From G963668185 sp965237445 (GTDB lineage: Bacteria; Chloroflexota; Dehalococcoidia; Lucifugimonadales; G963668185): DNA of 64,000 bases. This document shows positions 42,191-51,279 of this stretch, piece by piece (position 1 is the stretch's first letter; each line of letters starts with the position of its first letter). The DNA lies in contig OZ250142.1 in assembly GCA_965237445.1 (NCBI GenBank), positions 1,860,001 through 1,924,000 of the forward strand, in the 5' to 3' direction. A program made the translations under genes and the position numbers. Under the pieces are notes generated by a model, which had not been told where the DNA came from, did not search any database, and was given only the letters and a program-made list of their open reading frames with translations.

Positions 42191-42643
42191 ATGACAATGA
42201 GACAGGCTCAGGGCATCTACCTGATCAGCATGGTCGCGGAAACGCTCGATATGCATCCGCAGACCCTCCGCAAGTATGAGCGCGCCGGTCTCGTTCAGCC
42301 TCTGCGAATGGGAACTCTGCGCACCTACTCTGACGAAGATATCGCGCGACTCAGGTTGATCAAGCACTTTGTCGAGGGCCTGGGGCTCAACCTGGCGGGG
42401 GTGGAGATGGCCCTCTCGGTCACGAGTGAGTTGCTGGAGCTTCGCAGAACGCTTGCCCGCGTGGCGGGCACATCACCGGAGGTCGACAGCTCATTGAGAC
42501 ACGTGGACCGTATGCTGGCCCGCTATGGCATAAGAGTACTGGAGCGAAGCGCCAGGCGGGACGCCGCCCACTCACTTGAAACCTCGGGCTACAGGTTGAC
42601 CGTCAACGCCGAGGAGTCTGTCCACTTCAGCGTTCCACGCTGA
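42191..42643 (+). CDS. hspR: HspR-like MerR-family heat-shock repressor
   Basis: About 150 residues from ATG 42191 (ATG 42197 also possible; the ATG 42164 lies inside the promoter). MerR-type winged HTH: GIYLISMVAETLDMHPQTLRKYERAGLVQP then RTYSDEDIARLRLIKHFVEGLGLNLAGVEMAL, exactly HspR-like. In Streptomyces and mycobacteria HspR represses dnaK and clpB via HAIR sites. It is divergently transcribed from the small-ORF/hsp20 operon, with the HAIR site between them. The C-terminal half (about 85-150) is basic and less conserved. Confidence 0.9.
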   Translation: MTMRQAQGIYLISMVAETLDMHPQTLRKYERAGLVQPLRMGTLRTYSDEDIARLRLIKHFVEGLGLNLAGVEMALSVTSELLELRRTLARVAGTSPEVDSSLRHVDRMLARYGIRVLERSARRDAAHSLETSGYRLTVNAEESVHFSVPR

Positions 42644-42701
42644 CCGTACCGGAGCTCGCCTCGGCTCATTTGAGCCCTGAACAGCCCCGGCAACTGCTGT
42701 C

Positions 42702-43703
42702 CTACTCCGACAGCCTGCTCGCTATCGCTGAGGTCTCCACGCTTTCGCCAAGCAGCTTCATGATCGCGTACACCGCTCGTGCGCTTGGCATCGGCACCTC
42801 CAGCATCTCCCCAATGTCAATCGGCGCGCCCACAATCGCATCCAGCTCGATCGACCGCGACGACTCCACATCCTGGAGCATCGATGTTTTGTGGGGGCCC
42901 AACCCTCCCGCGATGACCGCCATGTTCTCGTTAATCGCCGTCGGCGTCTCCACGCCCAATGCCTCCGCCACAGCGTTCGCTTCTTCCATAACCGCACGCA
43001 CGAGGTCCAGCACTTCCGTGTCCCAGCTAATCTCGCCCAGCGTCGCCCGTGTCAGTGCGCTAATCGGGTTCGTGCTCATGTTCTTCAGCAGCTTGTCCCA
43101 AATCTCCGCTCGTATTTGCGGGCTCACTGAGCATCGAAGTCCGGTGTTCTCCATCGCTTCGGCCAGCCGCGAGCAACGTTCGCTCATCGTTCCGTCCGGC
43201 TCGCCGATCGAGAGTTGGTTGCCGATCAGGTGCTCCACCACCCCCGGCGCCGGCGCCGACGCTGCCATGTCTTTCAGCACGCACCCGATCACGCGCTCAA
43301 TTGGTATCTCCGCCGCTAGGCCGTCCGGGTCCAGCCGCTCCAGCATCGTCCCTTCCAGTTCGCCCCCGTGCCGCAGGAAGTACCACCACGGGATCCCGTT
43401 CTGCACCGGCACCACGGCTGTGTCGTCGCCTAGCAGCGCCGGCAGGCTGGGCGACACCTCCGGAACGCTGTCGGCCTTCACCGTTAGCATGACGAAGTCA
43501 GCCACGCCCGGTTCCTCGTAGTTGTCGGTCACGTGTAGCTTCGCCGAGAAGTCCCCGATCGGACTCCGGACAACCACGTCCCCTGTGTGTAGGGCCTCGA
43601 AAGTGCGACCCCTCGCAACTAGCCACACCTCGTTGCCGGCCGCGCTCAGCTTCGCCGCTAGGTAAGTGCCGATCGCCCCAGCGCCAACTATCACGAACTT
43701 CAT
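42702..43703 (-). CDS. 2-dehydropantoate 2-reductase family protein (PanE/ApbA-like)
   Basis: 333 residues from ATG 43703 (GGAGG upstream). N-terminal Rossmann motif VIVGAGAIGTYLAAKLSAAGNEVWLVARG, then VPVQNGIPWWYFLRHGG, and the C-terminal helical domain containing DKLLKNMSTNPISALTRATLGE, which carries the K/N residues used by ketopantoate reductase. Reduces ketopantoate to pantoate in the pantothenate pathway, though many family members act on other 2-keto acids. Alternative M1 (43766) overlaps no gene but lacks homology. Followed by a dispersed repeat cluster. Confidence 0.88.
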   Translation of the reverse strand: MKFVIVGAGAIGTYLAAKLSAAGNEVWLVARGRTFEALHTGDVVVRSPIGDFSAKLHVTDNYEEPGVADFVMLTVKADSVPEVSPSLPALLGDDTAVVPVQNGIPWWYFLRHGGELEGTMLERLDPDGLAAEIPIERVIGCVLKDMAASAPAPGVVEHLIGNQLSIGEPDGTMSERCSRLAEAMENTGLRCSVSPQIRAEIWDKLLKNMSTNPISALTRATLGEISWDTEVLDLVRAVMEEANAVAEALGVETPTAINENMAVIAGGLGPHKTSMLQDVESSRSIELDAIVGAPIDIGEMLEVPMPSARAVYAIMKLLGESVETSAIASRLSE

Positions 43704-43872
43704 GCCGCCTACCTCCGTACTTCTCTTGAGCCTTTTAGATATCCAGCTTGCCGACTGTCCTAGCACTGAAAGTATAATGTCTTCACATCTCTACCGGACG
43801 GTGCGGACGATGATGGGAAGGCCAGTGGACGCCAAAATCCCCAATCCTTCGATGGAGACCTTTGCACCAAGC

Positions 43873-44020
43873 TTTAGCAGGCGCTGAAAAACGGGGTGTG
43901 CAGAGGGGCGAAGCCCCTTTGCCGGGAGTCTGAGGGTGTCCCTCAGATATGATATTCCCTCCCTTCCTGACATGAAGGGGTCAAGGGGATAGTCGCAAGG
44001 GTTTTTCAGCACCCTGTTAA
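43873..44020. repeat. 150-bp double-hairpin MITE, copy B
   Basis: 148 bp with ends TTTAGCAGGCGCTGAAAAAC and GTTTTTCAGCACCCTGTTAA as inverted repeats. Internal AGGGGCGAAGCCCCT and CTGAGGGTGTCCCTCAG hairpins match copies A and C. Confidence 0.85.
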
Positions 44021-44048
44021 TACAGAGTACGAAAGACCTTCCTATTCC

Positions 44049-44450
44049 CCTCTCCCTCGATGGAGACCTTTGCGAACCCTTGTCAGATGCGCAACAAGAC
44101 TTCCTCTCCCTCGATGGAGGCCTTTGCGATACCTTGTCAGATGCGCAACAAACTTCCTCTCCCTCGATGGAGACCTTTGCGATACCTTGTCAGATGCGCA
44201 ACAAAACTTCCTCTCCCTCGATGGAGACCTTTGCGATACCTTGTCAGATGCGCAACAAAACTTCCTCTCCCTCGATGGAGACCTTTGCGATACCTTGTCA
44301 GATGCGCAACAAAATTTCCTCTTCCTCGATGGGAGAGGATTGAGAGCCTGTCCCGAGTCTCTCGAGGGATGAGAGCCTGCCCTGAGTCTCTCGAAGGGGT
44401 GAAAAGGGCGGTGTGCGGGGATCGTCGGCAAGTTACGCAAAGGTCTCCGC
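44049..44450. repeat. 54-bp tandem array inside a GGAGACCTTTGC-type MITE (copy 4)
   Basis: Five near-identical units of 53-54 bp starting at 44049, 44103, 44156, 44210 and 44264, each CCTCTCCCTCGATGGAGACC ... TTGTCAGATGCGCAACAA, plus a sixth partial unit at 44318. The array ends with the family right end GTTACGCAAAGGTCTCC (44434-44450). It looks like tandem growth of one end of the MITE. Units are fully contiguous with no spacer, so this is not CRISPR. Confidence 0.8.
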
Positions 44451-44508
44451 TGAGGTAAAGTGCGGCGTGAAGTCCTATGAACAATGGCTTGAAAGAAGGT
44501 GAGAGCAG

Positions 44509-45435
44509 TTGATAGAAACTCGTTGGTATAAGGGCAACATCCATACGCACACCGACCTGTCCGACGGCGACGCCAAGCCGGAAGTGGCCGTCCGCTGGTA
44601 TCGCGACCACGAGTACGACTTCCTCGTCCTCAGCGACCACAACCACCTCACCCTTTATGAGCACTCCGAGTCGGACTCAGGTAGCCCCCTGATGGTCCCC
44701 GGCGAAGAGGTCACGATCAACCTGCTGAAGCCTGGAAAGGAATACCCCATCCTGGTCCCTGTCCACATCATTGCCATCGGCATCGACAGGGTCGTAGAAC
44801 CGATCAACACGGGCGATGTCGTCACCACACTTCAGGCAAACATCGACGCCATCGCAGAGGCAGGCGGCATCTCCTCGATCGCGCACCCTAACTTCAAGTG
44901 GGCGTTCGACCATCGCGAAATCTCCGCCGTCACCGGCGCCGCCTGCATGGAAATCTTCACGCCTGCAAGCAACGTAGATGGCGCCCCAGGCCGTTACAGC
45001 ACGGAGCAGATGTGGGACAACGTGCTTTCTGCCGGACGACCCATCTGGGGCGTCGCTGTTGACGACACGCACCACTACTTCGACTTCGCTCCGGGCAAGT
45101 ACAATCCGGGCAAGGGCTGGATCGTCGTGAGGGCTGCCGAACTCTCGAAGGACGCCATCGTCGGCGGTATAGAGCGCGGCGACTTCTACGCCTCCACCGG
45201 CGTCGAGCTGGACGAGCTGGAGATCGACAGCGAAGGCATTCGCCTGCGCGTCCGCAAGAACGGGGACTGGGAGTACGTTGTCACGTTCACCGGCCGCGGT
45301 GGCGCCACCTTCGGTCAGATAGCCGGGACCGATGCCGCGTACCGGTTCCGTGGAGACGAGGGATACGTCCGCGCCACCGTCTCCTGCTCCAACCCAGTCA
45401 AGGCCTGGACCCAACCCGCTTTCCTTGGCGCCTGA
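44509..45435 (+). CDS. PHP-domain metal-dependent phosphoesterase, copy 1
   Basis: 308 residues from TTG 44509. PHP motifs: NIHTHTDLSDGDAKPEV (HxH and D), FLVLSDHNHLT, AEAGGISSIAHPNFKW and a late VAVDDTHHYFD. It resembles the RNase AM (3'-5' phosphatase YciV-like) and amidohydrolase-like PHP proteins; substrate unknown. Tandem paralogue of the next gene with very similar sequence throughout, and with a duplicated ~78-bp leader before each. Confidence 0.85.
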   Translation: MIETRWYKGNIHTHTDLSDGDAKPEVAVRWYRDHEYDFLVLSDHNHLTLYEHSESDSGSPLMVPGEEVTINLLKPGKEYPILVPVHIIAIGIDRVVEPINTGDVVTTLQANIDAIAEAGGISSIAHPNFKWAFDHREISAVTGAACMEIFTPASNVDGAPGRYSTEQMWDNVLSAGRPIWGVAVDDTHHYFDFAPGKYNPGKGWIVVRAAELSKDAIVGGIERGDFYASTGVELDELEIDSEGIRLRVRKNGDWEYVVTFTGRGGATFGQIAGTDAAYRFRGDEGYVRATVSCSNPVKAWTQPAFLGA

Positions 45436-45456
45436 CGGAGGCCCGCTTCCCGTATA

Positions 45457-45581
45457 CGGAAACCTTTGCATACCTGCCGTCCTTGTCGAATAGAGACCCC
45501 TCTTCCGCCCCTTCCCCAGTCTGCTGGGAAGGTTGGGATGGGGTTCCCCGCCCCAAACAAGACGGTGCGCAAAGGTCTCCT
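45457..45581. repeat. GGAGACCTTTGC-ended repeat, degenerate copy 5
   Basis: Left end CGGAAACCTTTGCATACC, internal CTTCCCCAGTCTGCTGGGAAGG palindrome and right end GGTGCGCAAAGGTCTCC (45565-45581). Lies between the two PHP genes. Confidence 0.55.
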
Positions 45582-45729
45582 CGATGGGAGAGTGCTAGAC
45601 CCCGTCCTGAACTTAGCCGAAGGAGCCTGCCCTTGTATCTTGGAGGCAAGACGTTACGCAAAGGTCTCCGCTGAGGTAAAGTGCGGCGTGAAGTCCTATG
45701 AACACTGGCTTGAAAGTAGGGGAGAGCTA

Positions 45730-46653
45730 ATGGCCGACACCCGCTGGTACAAGGGAAACATTCACACGCATACCGACCGGTCGGTCGACGCCGACGCCTC
45801 GCCCGAAGTGGCTGTCCGCTGGTACCGTGAGCACGAGTACGACTTCCTCGTGCTCAGCGACCACAATCACCGGACCGTCTACGAACACGCAGAATCGGAG
45901 CCGGGCAGCCCTCTTATGGTCCCCGGCGAGGAGGTCACGGTCAACCTGCTGAGACGGGAGAAGAGATACCCGATTCCGGTCCACATCATCGCCATCGGTA
46001 TCGATAGACTGGTCGAGCCGATCAACGCCGGCGACGTGGTCTCGACCCTCCAGGCCAACATAGACGCCATCGCCGAGGCCGGCGGCATTTCGTCGATCGC
46101 GCACCCCAACTACCACTGGGCGTTCGATCACCGGGAGATCACCGCCGTGACGGGGGCCGCCTGCATGGAGATATTCACGCCGCTCTGCAACGTGGACGGG
46201 GCGCCGGGTCGGTACAGCATGGAGCAGATGTGGGACAATGTGCTCTCCACGGGAAGGCCCATCTGGGGTGTTGCCGTCGACGACACGCACAACTACTATG
46301 ACTTCGCGCCGGACAAGTTCAACCCGGGCAGGGGCTGGATCGTCGTCAGGGCTGCCGAACTCTCGCGGGATTCCATTGTCGGCGGCATAGAGCGCGGCGA
46401 CTTCTACGCTTCCACCGGCGTCGAGCTGGAAGAGCTGGAGATCGACAGCGAAGGTATTCGCCTGCGCGTCCGCAAGAACGACGTCTGGGAGTACGCCGTC
46501 ACGTTCACCGGCCGAGGTGGCGCCACCTTCGGTCAGATCGCCGGGACCGACGCGACCTATCGCTTCCGCGGCGACGAGGGCTACATCCGCGCCACCGTCA
46601 CCTGCTCCAACCCGGTCAAGGCCTGGACCCAGCCCGTCTTCCTGAATCCGTAG
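45730..46653 (+). CDS. PHP-domain metal-dependent phosphoesterase, copy 2
   Basis: 307 residues from ATG 45730 (GGGGAG upstream). It has the same PHP motifs as copy 1: NIHTHTDRSVDADASPEV, FLVLSDHNHRT, GISSIAHPNYHWAFDHREI and GVAVDDTHNYYDF. Sequence is mostly identical to the previous gene, with changes such as RSVDADAS for LSDGDAK and RREKRYPI for KPGKEYPI. A recent tandem duplication is likely. An upstream in-frame GTG (KSYEHWLESRGEL) gives a longer alternative start; in copy 1 that frame has a TGA, so the ATG is preferred. Confidence 0.88.
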   Translation: MADTRWYKGNIHTHTDRSVDADASPEVAVRWYREHEYDFLVLSDHNHRTVYEHAESEPGSPLMVPGEEVTVNLLRREKRYPIPVHIIAIGIDRLVEPINAGDVVSTLQANIDAIAEAGGISSIAHPNYHWAFDHREITAVTGAACMEIFTPLCNVDGAPGRYSMEQMWDNVLSTGRPIWGVAVDDTHNYYDFAPDKFNPGRGWIVVRAAELSRDSIVGGIERGDFYASTGVELEELEIDSEGIRLRVRKNDVWEYAVTFTGRGGATFGQIAGTDATYRFRGDEGYIRATVTCSNPVKAWTQPVFLNP

Positions 46654-46999
46654 AATCGGCCCCAGCCTCTCTCGACAGGATTCTCCCGTAGGCGCGGTTC
46701 GCGAAACGCCCAACCCCTCGTTGCCGACACCCAACGCGTGGCCGCACACCTCCGCCACACGCCCTTGCCGTCATTCGCCCGTCCCCTTGTCCGATGTTTC
46801 CGCACCTCTTCGCCGTCAAACCCGCGTAGGCGCGTATCCAGGGGTGGTGCGGGGGGATCGCCGAACAGCCACCCATCGCCTCCTACGATGCGCATCTCCT
46901 ACAGGCGCCCCGCGCCTCCCTCAAAGGTGCCGTCACCGTTTATAATGCCCGGCCATACCTGAAACGCCGCAGCAAACGCCAGACGGAGGACTAACCCGA
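46654..46999. other. Intergenic, 346 bp
   Basis: No convincing gene. Contains GGCGCGTATCCAGGGGTGG, a short sequence resembling GGGCGTGTATCCAAGGGTGG at 56456, and a TATAAT (46940-46945) 55 bp before the aminotransferase start, without a clear -35. Confidence 0.4.
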
Positions 47000-48328
47000 A
47001 TGCCCACCCAGATTGAAGATCGCTTCATCCAGCTCCATCCAAAGTCCGCCGAACGCTACGCGCAATCGCGTGAGGTCTTCCCCGACGGCGTAACGCACGA
47101 CGCCCGCCGCCTCAGGCCGTTCTCCCTGTTCTTCACCCACGCCGAAGGCCCTGCCAAGTGGGACGTCGACGGCAACCGCATCCTTGATTACTTCGCTGGC
47201 CACGGCGCCCTGATCCTCGGCCACTCACACCCGGCCATCGTCGATGCCGTTACACAGCAGGTCACCAAGGCAACCCACCTCGGTGGCTGCGGCGATATGG
47301 AGAACGAGTGGGGTAGCCGCGTCAAGAACCTGATTCCGTCCGCCGAGCGAGTGCGCTTCACCAGCTCCGGCACGGAGGCCACGATGATGGCCCTCAAGCT
47401 GGCGCGCGCCTATACCGGCAAAGACAAGGTCATCAAGTTCCAGGAGCACTTCCACGGCTGGCATGACTACGTCGTCATCGGCGGCTCAGATCAGGGCGGC
47501 GTGCCCGGCGCGACCGGCGACACCATGATCGTGCTCCCGCCCAACGACATCGGCCCTGTCGCCCAGGCCGTGCGCGACAACGACGTCGCCGCCATCATCC
47601 TCGAGCCCACCGGCGCGCACATGGGCGCCGATCCCATTAATCCCGAGTTCCTTTCTGAGTTGCGCGGGCTCACCGAGAACGAAGGCGTCGTCCTGATCTT
47701 CGACGAGGTCGTGACCGGCTTCCGCACCTCGAAGGGCGGCGCGCAGGCCTTCTACGGCGTCACGCCCGATCTCACCACAATGGCCAAGATTCTGGCGGGC
47801 GGCCTCCCCGGCGGAGGCGTCGCTGGCAAGGCCGAGATCGTCAACATGATCGAGAGTTCCGGTGATAGGCAGCAAGACGCCGCCCGCAGGGTCGCCCACC
47901 CCGGCACCTTCAACGCTAACCCGCTCTCCGCCGCCGCGGGCGCAAAGGGCCTGGAGCTCATCGAGACCACCCCGATAAACGACACAGTAGATGCCGTGGG
48001 CACCCGCCTCCGAAACGGCCTCAACGATCTCCTGTCCCGCATGGAGGTCCCCGGCTGCGCCTCCGGCCACCCGTCAGCAGTGTTCCTGCGCCTTGGCCTG
48101 GACCACGAGTGCGACGGCGGCATCATGTGCTCCGCCTCCCTGGACGAGATGCACGCTGCCAAGAACGGTGCCGTTGAGTCCCAGTTCAACCTCGCGCTCA
48201 TCAACAACGGAGTGCAGAGCGGCACGCGCTTCCTCATGACCGCCGCACACTCAGAGCAGGACATCGACATCACCTTGGCCGCAGCCGAAGCCGCCATGCA
48301 CGAAGTCCGCGCCGAAGGCCTCATTTGA
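47000..48328 (+). CDS. Class III PLP aminotransferase, GSA-aminomutase-like
   Basis: 442 residues (GGAGG before the ATG). Fold-type I PLP enzyme: GPAKWDVDGNRILDYFAGHGALILGHSHP (about 52-80), FTSSGTEATMMALKLARAYTGK, FQEHFHGWHDYV, then FDEVVTGFRTSKGGAQAFYGVTPDLTTMAKILAGGLPGGGVAG with the PLP lysine in TMAKILAGG. Close to glutamate-1-semialdehyde aminomutase but with substitutions outside the core, as in the many Chloroflexota paralogues of unknown substrate. True HemL is not shown. Confidence 0.88.
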   Translation: MPTQIEDRFIQLHPKSAERYAQSREVFPDGVTHDARRLRPFSLFFTHAEGPAKWDVDGNRILDYFAGHGALILGHSHPAIVDAVTQQVTKATHLGGCGDMENEWGSRVKNLIPSAERVRFTSSGTEATMMALKLARAYTGKDKVIKFQEHFHGWHDYVVIGGSDQGGVPGATGDTMIVLPPNDIGPVAQAVRDNDVAAIILEPTGAHMGADPINPEFLSELRGLTENEGVVLIFDEVVTGFRTSKGGAQAFYGVTPDLTTMAKILAGGLPGGGVAGKAEIVNMIESSGDRQQDAARRVAHPGTFNANPLSAAAGAKGLELIETTPINDTVDAVGTRLRNGLNDLLSRMEVPGCASGHPSAVFLRLGLDHECDGGIMCSASLDEMHAAKNGAVESQFNLALINNGVQSGTRFLMTAAHSEQDIDITLAAAEAAMHEVRAEGLI

Positions 48329-48566
48329 CGTAGCCCTCCGGTGCTTTCGGCATACGAGTGGAAACCGCTTGCGACATTTCTGAAAACTACTGACGAGAGG
48401 TACGTTGCAGTGCCATTTCCGCCGCCTTCACAACGCACTGTCCTCATCATGTCGTTCCGAGCGCAGCCGAGAGCTTGCCCTGATCAAAGCCGAAGGGGAC
48501 TTGAGATCTCCTGCCCCAACAGCGCTGCTGCTGAGGCGTAGGTTTCGCTAGAAAGGGCCTCGCGCA

Positions 48567-50214
48567 TTGGAAATCCACGAAGCACTCTTCTCAATTGGTC
48601 TTCTGATCGTCTTCGCCAAGCTGCTTGAAGGCATCTTCAAGAGGTTCGGCCTCAGTTCGATCATCGCCTACGCCGCGGCCGGAATACTTCTTGGCCCCGT
48701 GGGCGGGCTGGTCAGAACAGGCGCGGAAGTGGAGGTGGTGCTCGGCATCGGCATCTTCATCTTCTTTTTCCTCATCGGCTTGGAGGAGCTGGACATCCGG
48801 GGCTTCTTGGCCGCAGTTCGTGGCCGCCTCTTCCTCGCGTCCGTGCTGTCGGTGACGATATCGCTGTTGGTATCTCTCTCGGTAACCACCGACATCCTGT
48901 TCGATCTTGGACTGGGCCTCGATCTCACCCATGCACTTGGTCTGGCCGGCGTGCTCTCACTGTCCAGCTTCGGAGTCGTCGCCAAGGTGCTGATCGACGA
49001 AGGGCGTCTCAGGGATCCTGTTGGCGTCCAGATCTTCACGGCCGTGATAATCGCCGAGCTGATTGCCCTCTTCGTCGTGGGGTTCGCCATCAGCGAGCAC
49101 TTTTACGCTGGAGGCGATGGCCACGCTCTGGACTGGCTCAGCGTCACGACCATCATCGGGCAGATACTCGGGTTCACGATTGTCACATGGTTCGTGTCCA
49201 CCAAGATTCTCCCGAGGGTGATAGTTGCGCTGCATCATTTCATGCAGGTGCCGCAGCTCTCCTTCGGCTCTGCTCCTCGGCGGGCTGTTCCTGGTGGTAG
49301 TAGGGGCCGAGCGCGTCGGACTTCACGGCTCGCTTGGCGCGTTGCTCTTCGGCGCGGCGCTATCGATGCTGCCTTACCAGGTACGGCGCGACATCATGCC
49401 CGGAATGAGGGGCACTGCAGGGGGCTTTTTCGTCCCCCTGTTCTTCGCCTCCGCGGGCCTGCACTTCAGCTTGGACTTCCTGGAGCTACAACCGCAGACG
49501 ATAGCCGCGCTTGTCTTGGTTCCTCTCGCCGGCAAGTTCGCCGCGTCCTTCATCAGCGCGTACATCACTCGTCTGAACGCGCCCTTGGCCACCGCTGCCG
49601 GTCTGATGGCGAAGGGAGTGGCGGAAATCGCGCTCCTCCTCCTTCTGCTTCACACCGGCGCCATCGGGAAAGACGTCTTCTCCTTGCTCGTGCTCGTCAT
49701 GTTCTTCTACATCCTGCTCACGCCCATGGGCATCAGCTTCGCGATAAGAAGGCTGAAGCGCTCGGAGTCAGTCACTCAGGAGGACCAGGTGCCGCCCTCA
49801 TTGGAGCACTTTGCATTGGTCGACATCAAAGTGGATCACATCTTGGACCGGTCCCGAAGCCACCCGGAGCAGTCTCTGACCGTCAGTGCCTTTGCCGAGA
49901 ACTGGCTGCTGCCCGAGCAGCACGACTACGTCGTTGTCGATCATGGCAAGTTGGCCGGAATCGTGTCCTTGAGCATGCTGCGATACCTCCCCCGCAGCGA
50001 GTGGGAGCACACGCCCCTTGCCAGGGTGCTGCGCAGGACGACCCCCCACGCTTACTCCGGCGAGTACATCGAGGACGCTCTGCAGCGTATGACCGAGAAC
50101 TCCCTAACCGTTCTCCCCGTATCCGACACCGACACGGACGAGTTCATCGGCTCCATCTCCAGCCACGAAGTCCTCGAATTGATCGTCATCACCTCCCAGG
50201 GCCGCGAAATCTAA
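48567..50214 (+). pseudogene. CPA2-family cation:proton antiporter (Kef-type), frameshifted
   Basis: N-terminal frame from TTG 48567: EIHEALFSIGLLIVFAKLLEGIF, helices through TWFVSTKILPRVIVALHHFMQVPQLSF. The frame then shifts and continues ALLLGGLFLVVVGAERVG, PYQVRRDIMPGMRGTAGGFFVPLFFASAGLHF, FAASFISAYITRLNAPLATAAGLMAKGVAEIALLLLLL, with a C-terminal pair of CBS-like motifs (VDHILDRSRSHPEQSLTV, LARVLRRTTPHAYSGEYIE). A GG at 49266-49267, where one G would keep the frame, marks the indel. Expected role: Na+ or K+/H+ exchange with nucleotide-sensing CBS domains. Real loss versus assembly error is open. Confidence 0.85.
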
Positions 50215-50314
50215 CCTCCAGCACATTCCACTAGCAATACCTAACCCCAACGCCAGACCCTCGCACAACTGATTTACGCGGATCTTGGAGGCCCTACGGT
50301 TCCTTCTCCCCTTG

Positions 50315-50520
50315 TGGAGACCTTTGCACAACCCCCAGCAACACTAAGAGAAGGGCCCACAAAATCCCCTCTCCCCAACGTGGGAGAGGGTTAGGGTGAG
50401 GGGGATTCGGCTAGTTACGCAAAGCTCTCCCCTGGTGGGAGAAGAGCCTGCCCGGTCATACACCCAGAGTCCCTCGAGGAGATGGGGGGTAGATTGCGTT
50501 ACGCAATGCCAGCTTCGACG
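50315..50520. repeat. GGAGACCTTTGC-ended MITE-like repeat, copy 6
   Basis: TGGAGACCTTTGCACAAC (50315-50332), central CCCCTCTCCCC ... GTGGGAGAGGG, right end GTTACGCAAAGCTCTCC (50414-50430), then GGTGGGAGAAGAGCCTGCCC and a diverged tail. Confidence 0.7.
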
Positions 50521-50622
50521 GGTGAGGAATGAGGGCCTGCAGAAGTGGTGAATTGGGATATGGAGCACGTAGCCAGTTACGTGCCCAATGACCTCCACTG
50601 ATGGGGCGAGTGGAGTGCCCGT

Positions 50623-50979
50623 TCAGATAAACAACCTCGGCGCCGGTATCAATTCGTGATTGGTCGTATCCGCGATCAGTCCCAACGATTGGAGCGTTGT
50701 TGCTCCTAGCAGGTACCGGTCCTCTTCTCCGAACACAATCGGACTCGTTGCCTCTCGGCCACTGACGAACAACCGGGCCTCACCAACCGGCATCGGCCCT
50801 TCACGGCCGTCTGCGAAAGTGAATGTCATCTGCCGCGTCGGAGTCACTCCCACGCGCTCCCGAAGCAGGGAGGCTGGCAGCACGGTGAACGTAGCGCCGG
50901 TGTCCACCAGCGCATCTACCCACTCGGGCACTCTGCCGCTACCGTTGCTCACGCCGATTCTGGCTGTAAATGTTCCCAT
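50623..50979 (-). CDS. Retropepsin-like clan AA aspartic protease family protein
   Basis: 118 residues from ATG 50979 (the ATG at 51000 adds seven residues). The aspartic protease signature is VDALVDTGATFTVLP (D in DTGAT), and the second half carries LLGATTLQSLGLIAD, the hydrophobic-G pattern that precedes the flap in retropepsin-like single-domain proteases. Probably acts as a homodimer. Many bacterial members are cytoplasmic and lack known substrates; some are antitoxin-like. Stand-alone gene between repeats. Confidence 0.82.
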   Translation of the reverse strand: MGTFTARIGVSNGSGRVPEWVDALVDTGATFTVLPASLLRERVGVTPTRQMTFTFADGREGPMPVGEARLFVSGREATSPIVFGEEDRYLLGATTLQSLGLIADTTNHELIPAPRLFI

Positions 50980-51074
50980 GCTATCCGGGCCCTGCTGCAA
51001 CCTTCAAATCTGTCTTATCGGTACGCTGTCTTGAGTATACTCGAACCCCGACTCGACACAAACGGCTGACAGGT

Positions 51075-51260
51075 GGGCTCAGGCTATTGGCCGCCCCGCA
51101 CCCCCTATGACACCCCCGGCCGCGCGTCCGCCCACGGCCGCGCCTCCTCGAACGCTGCCGACGCCGCGATCACCGTGCTCCTCTTCCCCTCTCCCTCGAT
51201 GGGAGAGGGCAGGGTGAGGGTGATACAGGCAGTTGCGCACAGGTCTATTTGGCGATGGGC
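51075..51260. repeat. Dispersed-repeat fragment with duplicated amidase-end sequence
   Basis: Contains CTCTCCCTCGATGGGAGAGGG and GTTGCGCACAGGTC, degenerate pieces of the GGAGACCTTTGC family. The 5' part (about 51101-51180) nearly repeats the last ~80 bp of the amidase gene (about 51283-51362), including ACACCCCCGGCCGCGCGTCC and GAACGCTGCCGACGCCGCGA. Confidence 0.55.
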
Positions 51261-51279
51261 CCACAACCCAACGCACCTC

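Noticed and set aside
44049..44335. 54-bp repeats considered as a CRISPR array
   Set aside because: Units are fully contiguous and identical with no unique spacers, and no cas gene is nearby; better explained as tandem growth of a MITE end.
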